A stretch of 13,018 nt of DNA, from NCBI GenBank assembly GCA_003266145.1, contig MVJJ01000010.1, positions 1 through 13,018 on the forward strand, written 5' to 3'. The DNA comes from Methanosphaera sp. SHI613 (GTDB lineage Archaea; Methanobacteriota; Methanobacteria; Methanobacteriales; Methanobacteriaceae). The notes under the pieces are model-generated. The model was not told the origin of the DNA. It searched no databases and worked only from the letters and a program-made list of their open reading frames with translations. Numbering within the stretch: the first letter of the stretch is position 1; each line of letters begins with the position of its first letter. The translations under genes and the position numbers were made by a program. Shown piece after piece: positions 7,228 to 13,018 of this stretch.

Positions 7228-8511
7228 ATGTCTAATAATAATTTTATTCAAAGAGAAAATTTTATAGCTGAAATTTACCATAACGATGATGATGACGAAT
7301 TACTTAATACTAAAGAGATACTACGGGATAACTATGATTACATATGTGAAAGTATATCTGAAGAAGGATATAAACTAGAAAATCCAGAATGTAACCTATT
7401 TAAGGAATTATTATATGATGATAAGGTTGTTGGATTTGTAACCTATGATTATACCAAGGGAGTAGGGGATTTTTCATTAAATGAAATATATGTACTTCCG
7501 GAGTATAGGGGAAACAAGTATTTCATCAGTGAACTTGAATATATGCTGATGGGTGGTTCAACGATAAGTATCTATGAACCGACACATAGAATCATTGAGA
7601 TATTACTTGACAACGACTACGCTAGAAAACTTGACGATAATCTTGTATTAACCTCAATAAATCTTGACGTGAATAAGGATAATGCAGAATGTAGCGTTGA
7701 CGGCCATACATTGGATGATGATATGATTCATTCATGCAATCTCTATGACTTAAACATGTCAGCATGTCTTGTATTGGAGGATATCAGCAGTGAAGACAAG
7801 ACCATAATCCATTACAGCAGATGTCTTGATGATGATAACAAGTACTTCTCCGCAAGCAGCATCCGTGAAAACATTAACGATGACTACTTCGAAAACATTA
7901 AAAACAGCATACTCTCAAACCATGAGAAATATATTACCACATTAATGGAACTTGAGGAGCAAAAGCCGACGGCCGACTTTGATTTTGATGAACTGATAGG
8001 CAGGCCACCACACTTATCAGACTATCTTGAAGGACTGATTAACGAACAAATCATTACAAAAGATAAGGCACTGGAGATTCAAGCCCAGATGATTGATGAA
8101 TATGATAACGGATTAGTCCTATCAGAATCATTGCTTAAGAGATTGGAATACCTGTCAATGGAAGACCTTATAAATGAGGAAAAAATAGAGGAAGGCTTTG
8201 ATAGCAGTGAATTTGAATTGAAATGTCCATACTGTGAGTTTCCAACAACCCCTATCAACAGGACATGTGATGTATGCGGTTATAAACTTGATAATGAAGC
8301 ATTTGCAGAGGCAATGTCATTTGAGGACATTAAGGAGGACATCATAGAAAATGTTAAGGAAATGAAAAATAATGGCCTGAGTGATGAAGAAATTATGTAT
8401 ATAAGCAGAGAGTTTACAAGTTCAATGAAAAGTGGCTCCGAAGTTGATGAGGAAATAGAGCAAATGCTTCTGGAAATAGTTTCAAACGTCTTGGAAGATA
8501 AAAAACAATAG
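7228..8511 (+). CDS. GNAT-like N-acetyltransferase domain protein with C-terminal zinc ribbon
   Basis: The first 150 or so of the 427 residues look like a GNAT fold. VVGFVTYDY is the beta-4 strand, IYVLPEYRG (87-95) is the beta-4/motif-A junction, and a later IEILLDNDYAR matches the helix with 'GF/DY' seen before the last strands. The acetyl-CoA loop normally reads R-x-x-G-x-G/A. Here it is R94-G-N-K-Y-F, so both loop glycines are missing and catalysis is doubtful. A middle region of no recognised family follows, then a zinc ribbon with C333, C336, C347 and C350. An acidic helical tail contains LSDEEI, which may be a short helical-hairpin segment. The ATG at 7228 is the only sensible start; the next Met lies beyond motif A. 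The gene ends in a stem-loop terminator facing the DUF5714 gene. GNAT assignment is moderate; the substrate is unknown. Confidence 0.8.
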   Translation: MSNNNFIQRENFIAEIYHNDDDDELLNTKEILRDNYDYICESISEEGYKLENPECNLFKELLYDDKVVGFVTYDYTKGVGDFSLNEIYVLPEYRGNKYFISELEYMLMGGSTISIYEPTHRIIEILLDNDYARKLDDNLVLTSINLDVNKDNAECSVDGHTLDDDMIHSCNLYDLNMSACLVLEDISSEDKTIIHYSRCLDDDNKYFSASSIRENINDDYFENIKNSILSNHEKYITTLMELEEQKPTADFDFDELIGRPPHLSDYLEGLINEQIITKDKALEIQAQMIDEYDNGLVLSESLLKRLEYLSMEDLINEEKIEEGFDSSEFELKCPYCEFPTTPINRTCDVCGYKLDNEAFAEAMSFEDIKEDIIENVKEMKNNGLSDEEIMYISREFTSSMKSGSEVDEEIEQMLLEIVSNVLEDKKQ

Positions 8512-8545
8512 TATAATAAGTATACTATTAACAATTACTTTTTTT
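8500..8545. terminator. Bidirectional intrinsic terminator between convergent genes
   Basis: A perfect 9-base inverted repeat, AATAGTATA (8507-8515) and TATACTATT (8521-8529), encloses a 5-base loop. Read on the minus strand, the stem is followed after one G by six T (8500-8505), serving the DUF5714 gene. Read on the plus strand, seven T follow at 8539-8545, serving the GNAT-like gene. The TAG stop of the GNAT-like gene (8509-8511) is part of the left arm. Confidence 0.75.
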
Positions 8546-8549
8546 GATT

Positions 8550-9233
8550 TTATTTATAAAATGGACAGTTATTCCCAATGCACTCCTTATTTAAACTGGA
8601 ATAACTACAGTGTATATCCTTTTTTTCCATTTGAATATCAAACTGATTGCTTACATAGTCTATGGCGGCATTTATTGATAGATACGCGTCTCTTTTACAG
8701 CATCTTGGCCCACCATGTGTAGCTACCTCCTGTAATGCCAGGGATGTCATCATATTGGAATGACCGAAGGCCTCTGTAGCAAGCGGTGTTGAATTGGTTA
8801 TTACTGACATGAATATTCCTGTACTTACACAGGCCCCACATGCACCATAATATCCACAGAAGCCCCCAGGTACTTTACTTGCACGTTTTATGAGTTCCTT
8901 TAATGATTCTTCAAGGTTAATATCGCCACCGGCATTTTTATATGCCGTTAGAAGTGATGCTCCGACAAGTACGTGGTGTTCCGGTCCATGCATGTGACAA
9001 AAGGATTCATTCATTAGTTTTTCTAGTATTCCTATTGGATTTTTGGATTTTTCCTTTAAAAGTATGCCGTAGATACTGTTTATGCCGTTCATGTGACATT
9101 CATCACAGACGTAATGTCCATTTACACATCTCATTTTACTGTACTGTTTCTTATTGCATATGAAACATTTCATATATTCATCATTTGACAGGTACTCTAC
9201 TGGTGAATTGCATATTATACACTCATTTTTCAT
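8550..9233 (-). CDS. DUF5714 domain-containing cysteine-rich protein
   Basis: This 227-residue protein carries the family signatures HGPEHH (82-87), GGFCGYYGACGACVSTG (123-139) and GGPRCCKRD (174-182). It has sixteen cysteines. An N-terminal zinc-ribbon-like part holds C5/C8, C23/C26 and C36/C43/C46, and the tail ends in C209, C218 and C223. I recall DUF5714 from methanogens and anaerobic bacteria, sometimes fused to SAM-dependent methyltransferases. Its reaction is not established to my knowledge. The conserved Cys/His clusters suggest metal or iron-sulfur binding. The ATG is supported by GGAGG five bases upstream (9239-9243), and a 16-base palindrome lies immediately before that. The gene is divergent from the TrmO-like gene, 210 bases away. 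No membrane segment or signal peptide is visible. The family call is good; function is open. Confidence 0.88.
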   Translation of the reverse strand: MKNECIICNSPVEYLSNDEYMKCFICNKKQYSKMRCVNGHYVCDECHMNGINSIYGILLKEKSKNPIGILEKLMNESFCHMHGPEHHVLVGASLLTAYKNAGGDINLEESLKELIKRASKVPGGFCGYYGACGACVSTGIFMSVITNSTPLATEAFGHSNMMTSLALQEVATHGGPRCCKRDAYLSINAAIDYVSNQFDIQMEKKDIHCSYSSLNKECIGNNCPFYK

Positions 9234-9244
9234 AGTATCCTCCG

Positions 9245-9260
9245 ATAAAAACGTTTTTAT
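9245..9260. promoter_or_regulatory. 16-base perfect palindrome in the leader of the DUF5714 gene
   Basis: ATAAAAACGTTTTTAT is a perfect palindrome one base upstream of the GGAGG ribosome binding site of the minus-strand gene. It could be an operator for a dimeric repressor or a weak hairpin near the ribosome binding site. A TATA-like ATTTTAAATAATT near 9283-9297 on the minus strand would put transcription start right at it. Confidence 0.5.
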
Positions 9261-9443
9261 GTATTGAATACTTTGTTGATAAAATTATTTAAAATTATTG
9301 AAATATATTTATTGTAGAATTTGCAAGAGTATCCTCCTTATCCTATCAAAGCATTATTATTGATTTTAGGGGTTATTAAGAAAGATATTAATAATCCAAA
9401 TGATAAAATATTTAACCATATTTAATGTAAATTGAGGCATAGT

Positions 9444-9833
9444 ATGAATGATATTATTTTTAAACAGATAGGCTACATCAAAAGTCCATTTGATAATGTT
9501 GAGGATGTTCCAAAAAGGGTGGATGATGCCATGACTGTGGAGGGAGAACTTGTAATTGATGAGCAATACCTTGAAAGCATGGCCAATATGAAGGTTGATG
9601 AGGAATATATGGTTATCTTTTATCTGGATAAGTGCAATGGATTTAAACAGACCGTTCCTCTTAGGGGAGATGGACCGTTGACTGCATTATTTTCAACAAG
9701 AGCTCCTTGCAGGCCAAATCCAATAGGAGTTTCCAATATAATTATTAAAGAGATTAATGCTAATGTTATTAAGTTTAACGGCGTTGATATGCTTAATAAT
9801 ACTCCCATACTTGATATTAAAAAAGTTTTTTAA
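9444..9833 (+). CDS. trmO: TrmO/TsaA-like tRNA (t6A37) N6-methyltransferase
   Basis: This 129-residue protein matches the TsaA-like (UPF0066, TrmO) family. The characterised bacterial member uses S-adenosylmethionine to N6-methylate t6A at position 37 of tRNA-Thr. Visible family marks are IGYIKSPF at the N-terminus, the signature FSTRAPCRPNPIGVSN, and the closing GVDMLNNTPILDIKKVF. The protein stops soon after LDIK, so it lacks the C-terminal extension of bacterial TrmO and keeps only the compact beta-barrel core common in archaea. The start is ATG 9444, because GAGG (9434-9437) lies six bases before it; a TTG at 9432 lies upstream of that ribosome binding site. The gene is divergent from the DUF5714 gene and is followed by a stem-loop and T-run. 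The family is secure; archaeal members have not all been shown to have the same tRNA target. Confidence 0.88.
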   Translation: MNDIIFKQIGYIKSPFDNVEDVPKRVDDAMTVEGELVIDEQYLESMANMKVDEEYMVIFYLDKCNGFKQTVPLRGDGPLTALFSTRAPCRPNPIGVSNIIIKEINANVIKFNGVDMLNNTPILDIKKVF

Positions 9834-9847
9834 GATAACTAGTTAAC

Positions 9848-9877
9848 AATGGTTCAATCCATTTTATTTCTTTTTTT
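9848..9877 (+). terminator. Terminator of the TrmO-like gene
   Basis: A 5-base stem, AATGG and CCATT, with a 6-base loop is followed by TTTTATTTC and then seven T (9871-9877). It lies 15 bases after the TAA stop. The short stem is weak, but the T tract is typical of archaeal termination. Confidence 0.5.
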
Positions 9878-9923
9878 AAATATTTTAAATCAGAAAAAAT
9901 TTATGATTATATAGTATCAGAAT

Positions 9924-9937
9924 AAAAAATATAAATA
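9924..9937 (+). promoter_or_regulatory. BRE/TATA promoter of the 133-residue gene
   Basis: A-rich sequence followed by TATAAATA (9930-9937) is a good archaeal BRE/TATA element. The expected transcription start is near 9959, which leaves a leader of about 25 bases with GGAAG (9972-9976) eight bases before ATG 9985. The first operator-like dyad abuts it downstream. Confidence 0.6.
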
Positions 9938-9964
9938 TAACATTGTTATAAATATAACATTGTT
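9931..9964 (+). repeat. Tandem 17-base repeat forming two operator-like dyads
   Basis: ATAAATATAACATTGTT occurs twice, head to tail and without mismatch (9931-9947 and 9948-9964). Each copy contains the odd-centred dyad AACA-T-TGTT. The first extends to the perfect 15-base dyad TATAACATTGTTATA (9936-9950); the second extends to TAACATTGTTA (9955-9965). They lie just after the TATA box and over the predicted transcription start, a usual place for archaeal repressor sites. Confidence 0.65.
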
Positions 9965-9984
9965 AAGTAAAGGAAGTAATCAAA

Positions 9985-10386
9985 ATGGAAGATTGGAATG
10001 AAGAATATATCAATAACCTAAAAGAAGTAGATAAACACATTAAAGACTCAAAAATAAAATTAAACTATGAATTTATCACCCAACATTATTTTGAGATGTA
10101 TGAAGTAGCATTGAATGCAGGAACAATCATGCCCTACCGATTCAACACAATAGGACTGGCATATACCGGCAAGGAACATAACAAGCCAACCAGATTCAAA
10201 AATTTCGACCCCAAAGTAAAAGAAAGACTGGTCAAATCATATGCAAAAAGAAACGAACTGCAATACAAATACAAGGATCCACAAGTGGATTCAAAGGAAA
10301 AATATGAAAAATTTCTGGATAAGGAAATATATGACTTTATAGAGGAATTCCCACAATACAAAGATATAATACTAGAAGAAATATGA
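9985..10386 (+). CDS. Hypothetical protein, 133 residues
   Basis: I do not recognise this small, highly charged, soluble protein. It has no cysteine and no membrane segment. The first 40 residues are predicted helical (EEYINNLKEVDKHIKDSKIK). The middle contains the aromatic/Gly stretch MPYRFNTIGLAYTG, and the C-terminal half is rich in Lys, Glu and Tyr with an acidic end. The ATG is preceded by GGAAG at eight bases and by a convincing TATA box. The promoter carries a tandem pair of operator-like dyads, so the gene is probably under specific control. No terminator is apparent between it and the next gene, 124 bases away, which has its own promoter-like sequence. It is a likely real gene with unknown function. 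Confidence 0.75.
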   Translation: MEDWNEEYINNLKEVDKHIKDSKIKLNYEFITQHYFEMYEVALNAGTIMPYRFNTIGLAYTGKEHNKPTRFKNFDPKVKERLVKSYAKRNELQYKYKDPQVDSKEKYEKFLDKEIYDFIEEFPQYKDIILEEI

Positions 10387-10463
10387 ATAGGATAAATATA
10401 TTACCTCATGAATTATGAAAGGACACTGCTACAATAGAAATATATTAATACTACATCAGTAAA

Positions 10464-10504
10464 AATAATATATGCAAAAAATTCATTGAAAAATTAATAG
10501 AGGT
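10464..10504 (+). promoter_or_regulatory. Promoter and ribosome binding site of the TM2-like gene
   Basis: AATAATATAT at 10464-10473, preceded by an A-rich stretch, is a candidate TATA box that predicts transcription from near 10496. GAGGT at 10500-10504 is a strong ribosome binding site six bases before ATG 10511. The leader would be only about 15 bases. Confidence 0.5.
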
Positions 10505-10510
10505 AATTAA

Positions 10511-10765
10511 ATGCCAGAAGAAAAAAACTTAGTTATCGCATTAGTATTATCAGTCATAATTTCAGGAGTAGGTAACGTATACAATGGCCTTGGAAAAAGA
10601 GGACTGGTTGAGCTGTTAATTTCAATCGTATTGACCATGGCAATGTTTCCAATCGGTCTTATCTGGTGGGCATATGTAGTATATGATACATACGTATGTA
10701 ACGTTGCAATAAACTCAAATCAGGAGATTCCAAAGTTACTTACCGTTTTTGAAATAAATGAATAG
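10511..10765 (+). CDS. Small TM2-like membrane protein
   Basis: This 84-residue protein has two hydrophobic segments, about residues 7-24 and 33-59. A turn containing NGLGKRG separates them, and IGLIWWAYVVYDTY closes the second helix. This pattern (Gly-rich turn, then a helix ending in W-W/Y and an Asp) resembles the TM2 domain, whose members are small two-helix membrane proteins of unclear role. No signal peptide or other domain is present. The short polar tail NSNQEIPKL carries no motif I know. Strong ribosome binding site spacing supports the ATG. The gene stands alone between the 133-residue gene and a convergent M48 peptidase gene. TM2 membership is likely but judged by eye. Confidence 0.75.
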   Translation: MPEEKNLVIALVLSVIISGVGNVYNGLGKRGLVELLISIVLTMAMFPIGLIWWAYVVYDTYVCNVAINSNQEIPKLLTVFEINE

Positions 10766-10794
10766 GAGAGTAAATTCTCCTAAAAAAATTTTTT
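10763..10794 (+). terminator. Stem-loop terminator of the TM2-like gene
   Basis: TAGGAGA (10763-10769) and TCTCCTA (10776-10782) form a perfect 7-base stem with loop GTAAAT. The stem is followed by an A-run and then six T (10789-10794). The TAG stop codon is the first three bases of the left arm. The T-rich complement (10782-10788) may also help stop the convergent peptidase transcript. Confidence 0.6.
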
Positions 10795-10807
10795 AAATTA
10801 CTATTTT

Positions 10808-11650
10808 TTATTGTTGCTTTAGATAAGCCTCGTTAACCTTAGGTGTATCCGGCAATAGAGGTCTTGAATAGAAATCCGGATTGTTTTTAATTTCAACCAA
10901 TGATTCGTTCATAACGGCTATCCTTTTACTATCTGCCGGATGACTTGAGAAGAAATCAAACTCGTTACCCTTGTTTTTTGAGAAGTTTTTCCAGAATTCC
11001 GGTACAATGTCAACATTATATCCTGCAAGATATGCAACTATTAAACCTAACTTATCGGCTTCCAATTCATGATTACGGCCCCATGGCTGAGTTAGTAGAT
11101 AGTGTGACCCCATATTTGCTATGTTTGTGGCAGCTTGTGTAAGTTGGCTTGCCCCCCTGATTCCGAATAATTCCAGTATCATACCGATTATATATGAGAA
11201 TGAGAATATTGAATTCTTGGTCTTCTGTACGCTGGCACTGGTACGTGAATGATCAAGAAGTGCATGTGATACCTCATGTGAAAGTACAAATGCCAGTTCT
11301 TCCTCGTTTCTCATGTACTGCAATATACCAGAGTATACTATAATCTTTCCACCAGGATAACAGCATGCATTTGCTATTTCACTATTTACAAGATGTACCT
11401 CCCAGTCATAGTAATCCTGAACGTAATCAAGACGATTAATCTTTTGAAGATACTCCTGAACCGTATTAATAAGTTTGCTTGTTACATTATAAACCATCTG
11501 CCCGGTAGGTGTCTGATCCAATATCTGATATTTTTTAATCTCAGTATAATACGCGTTATAACATTCATTTAAGAATTCATCATCATTTATATTATCATAG
11601 TGTTTTTTACCCGTGAACGGATTTAAATTACTCCTACTATCCTTACTCAT
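10808..11650 (-). CDS. M48 family zinc metallopeptidase, without zinc-ribbon tail
   Basis: This 280-residue protein is a predicted M48 peptidase. The zinc site is HEVSH (H125, E126, H129) with the downstream ELEAD (E195, D199). Other family marks are NACCYPGGKIIVYSGIL (about 94-110), which precedes the active site, and HPADSKRI near 237-244. There is no signal peptide, and the only hydrophobic stretch is 149-163, so it is probably cytoplasmic or peripherally membrane-bound. It aligns without gaps to the paralogue at 11821-12918 up to residue 270, then ends ten residues later. I chose ATG 11648-11650 because it aligns with the paralogue's MSKD and has GGAGG eight bases upstream. A GTG one codon earlier, at five bases, is possible. 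Substrate unknown; quality control of membrane or misfolded protein is the usual M48 role. Confidence 0.9.
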   Translation of the reverse strand: MSKDSRSNLNPFTGKKHYDNINDDEFLNECYNAYYTEIKKYQILDQTPTGQMVYNVTSKLINTVQEYLQKINRLDYVQDYYDWEVHLVNSEIANACCYPGGKIIVYSGILQYMRNEEELAFVLSHEVSHALLDHSRTSASVQKTKNSIFSFSYIIGMILELFGIRGASQLTQAATNIANMGSHYLLTQPWGRNHELEADKLGLIVAYLAGYNVDIVPEFWKNFSKNKGNEFDFFSSHPADSKRIAVMNESLVEIKNNPDFYSRPLLPDTPKVNEAYLKQQ

Positions 11651-11736
11651 CACAAGAACCTCCAGATATTTTATGCATAATCTAAAAAAAAATAATACTA
11701 TTTTTCTTTAATTGTATAAGAGTTTGTATTAAAAGG

Positions 11737-11745
11737 TATTTATAA
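11737..11745 (-). promoter_or_regulatory. Candidate TATA box of the downstream M48 gene
   Basis: The minus strand reads TTATAAATA about 90 bases upstream of the ATG. It predicts transcription from near 11717 and a leader of about 65 bases. A promoter here would let the two M48 paralogues be expressed separately. Confidence 0.4.
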
Positions 11746-11763
11746 GTTGTATGATTAATCATT

Positions 11764-11815
11764 ATGAAAATGGATAATTAAAAGAATAGATGAAAATGAA
11801 AATGAGTTAAAAATA
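11764..11815 (-). terminator. T-rich terminator of the upstream M48 gene
   Basis: Just past the TAA stop at 11821 the minus strand reads TTTTTAACTC and then repeated CATTTT units. No hairpin is obvious. The region is a plausible U-rich archaeal terminator, and it separates the two peptidase genes. Confidence 0.4.
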
Positions 11816-11820
11816 GGGGA

Positions 11821-12918
11821 TTATAATTTTTTTCCACAATGCATGCAATATCGGTCCGTTAATTGTATGCTGCCCCCACAATTCGGACAGTGAAGGTTAT
11901 TCAAATTTAATCCACACCCGTTGCAGAATGCATCACCTAAAACTACGACACTGTTACAGTTGGGACAGTTAAGTTGTGTTTGGAAGGTGTGTGTTGTAAC
12001 GTTGTCGCCTGCTTGACCATATGCATTATCATAATCAAGCTGCTGTGATTTGTTGTAATTTTGAATATTTCTTTCTATGGCGCTGTTCTTATATTCATCC
12101 TTGGCTTTAGGTGTTTCAGGTAGAAGTGGCTGTGAAAAGAAGTTGGGATTATTCTGCATTTCAATTAATGATTCCCTCATTACAGCTATTCTTTTTTCAT
12201 CGGATGGATGTGTTGAGAAAAAATCAAAGTCATTATTGCAATCCTGTGAAAATCTCTGCCAAAATACGGGAACACCGCTGACGTCATAGCCTGCAAGATA
12301 GGATATCGTTAATCCCAGCTTATCTGCCTCTAATTCATGACTTCTACCCCATGGCTGTGTTAAAAAGTAATGTGATGTCGCATTTGCTATGTTTACACCT
12401 GCACGTACCAAATCTCCGGCAGCTCCAAAGCCCAGCATATCCAATGCAAAGCTTCCCATCCATGAGGCGGATGATAATGAGTTTTTTGTCTGTTCTACAC
12501 TAACCTGAGTACGGGAATGATCAAGAAGTGCATGTGAAATTTCATGTGCCAATACGAAAGCCAGTTCTTCACCCGATTGCATATACTCAAGAATACCCGC
12601 ATAAACTATTATCTTACCCCCCGGATAGCAACATGCATTTGCTATGGAGCTATTTACCAGGTGAACTTCCCAATCATAATAATCTATCACGTAATCCATT
12701 CGATTAATCTTTTGAAGATAATCTTCAACGGTACGTACCAACAAGACCGTGATGTCCATTACCATTTGCCCGGCTTGGGTATTGTCCAGCAGTTCATATT
12801 GACCTACTTCATTGTAATAGGCATTATAGCATTCCTCAAGAAATGCATCATCATCAACGGTATCATAATGTGCCTTTCCCGTAAATGGATTTACTTGACT
12901 TCTATCATCCTTACTCAT
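11821..12918 (-). CDS. M48 family zinc metallopeptidase with C-terminal double zinc ribbon
   Basis: This 365-residue protein has the M48 catalytic site HEISH (125-129) and ELEAD (195-199) at exactly the same residue numbers as its neighbour. By hand count the two proteins share about 66% of residues 1-270. A Tyr/Asn/Gln-rich linker (about 271-316) follows the peptidase domain. After it come two consecutive zinc ribbons: C318/C321 with C332/C335, and C344/C347 with C358/C361. No signal peptide or clear membrane helix is present. The start is taken as ATG 12916-12918, because it aligns with the paralogue and AGTGAT lies about four bases upstream. In-frame GTG (12927) and ATG (12924) codons overlap that ribosome binding site. 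The ribbons may recruit a partner or substrate. The peptidase call is firm. Confidence 0.92.
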   Translation of the reverse strand: MSKDDRSQVNPFTGKAHYDTVDDDAFLEECYNAYYNEVGQYELLDNTQAGQMVMDITVLLVRTVEDYLQKINRMDYVIDYYDWEVHLVNSSIANACCYPGGKIIVYAGILEYMQSGEELAFVLAHEISHALLDHSRTQVSVEQTKNSLSSASWMGSFALDMLGFGAAGDLVRAGVNIANATSHYFLTQPWGRSHELEADKLGLTISYLAGYDVSGVPVFWQRFSQDCNNDFDFFSTHPSDEKRIAVMRESLIEMQNNPNFFSQPLLPETPKAKDEYKNSAIERNIQNYNKSQQLDYDNAYGQAGDNVTTHTFQTQLNCPNCNSVVVLGDAFCNGCGLNLNNLHCPNCGGSIQLTDRYCMHCGKKL

Positions 12919-12986
12919 AATCATCACTTTATTATAGTAATTTATAATATTCAGGTTATTAATAATTATCCAATATTAAATAAAAG

Positions 12987-12996
12987 TATATATAAA
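12987..12996 (-). promoter_or_regulatory. TATA box of the upstream M48 gene
   Basis: The minus strand reads TTTATATATA, close to the archaeal consensus. It predicts transcription from near 12967 and a leader of roughly 50 bases. The remaining bases to 13018 are AT-rich and hold no visible gene. Confidence 0.5.
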
Positions 12997-13018
12997 TGAT
13001 AAAATATAATCAAGATTA

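Noticed and set aside
9432..9443. TTG start four codons before the TrmO-like ATG
   Set aside because: The GAGG ribosome binding site lies between TTG and ATG 9444, so the TTG is upstream of its own supposed site.
12544..12999. 151-codon plus-strand open frame
   Set aside because: It lies opposite the conserved M48 peptidase domain and its promoter, and its translation has no recognisable domain.
1..13018. tRNA, rRNA, CRISPR array, insertion sequence or integrase
   Set aside because: I found no cloverleaf-like GC-rich segment, no regularly spaced repeats and no transposase or integrase motif. This was judged by eye.

Overview
The window looks like a chromosomal segment of a strongly AT-rich methanogenic archaeon, most likely of the order Methanobacteriales (Methanosphaera or Methanobrevibacter type). 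The evidence is archaeal A/T-only TATA boxes with purine-rich BRE-like flanks, Shine-Dalgarno sites of the GGAGG and GGTGAT kind, T-run terminators, several zinc-ribbon proteins, and a DUF5714 protein typical of strict anaerobes. The assignment rests on style and protein families, not on a marker gene.

Layout. Positions 165-4496 (minus) hold one very large gene: a COG1112-type superfamily 1 helicase with an N-terminal DUF4011 region and a C-terminal Vsr/MTES_1575-like nuclease. This architecture has been linked to anti-phage defence. Upstream on the same strand, 4590-6173 encodes a very acidic, low-complexity protein. It has an N-terminal zinc ribbon, thirteen Asp-Asp-Phe motifs and a C-terminal Ile/Leu membrane anchor, and it starts at TTG behind an excellent ribosome binding site. 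Next comes an unrecognised 261-residue protein (6348-7133, minus). Divergent from it is a GNAT-like protein with a C-terminal zinc ribbon (7228-8511, plus), whose acetyl-CoA loop lacks the usual glycines.

The GNAT-like gene converges on a cysteine-rich DUF5714 gene (8550-9233, minus) across a good bidirectional terminator. The DUF5714 gene is divergent from a TrmO/TsaA-like tRNA methyltransferase gene (9444-9833, plus). Then follow an unrecognised 133-residue protein (9985-10386), whose promoter carries a tandem pair of operator-like dyads, and a small TM2-like membrane protein (10511-10765). The right end holds two tandem minus-strand M48 metallopeptidase paralogues. They are ungapped and about 66% identical by hand count over 270 residues; only the upstream one (11821-12918) has a C-terminal double zinc ribbon.

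How the genes fit together. Nearly every gene seems to have its own promoter, so there is no obvious operon. Recurring themes are short zinc ribbons attached to unrelated domains (three genes) and single-gene transcription units with candidate operators. I see no tRNA, rRNA, CRISPR array, transposase or integrase. No gene-free gap exceeds about 210 bases. The most unusual items are the acidic DDF-repeat membrane-anchored protein, the GNAT-like zinc-ribbon protein, the paired operator upstream of 9985, and the long helicase-nuclease.
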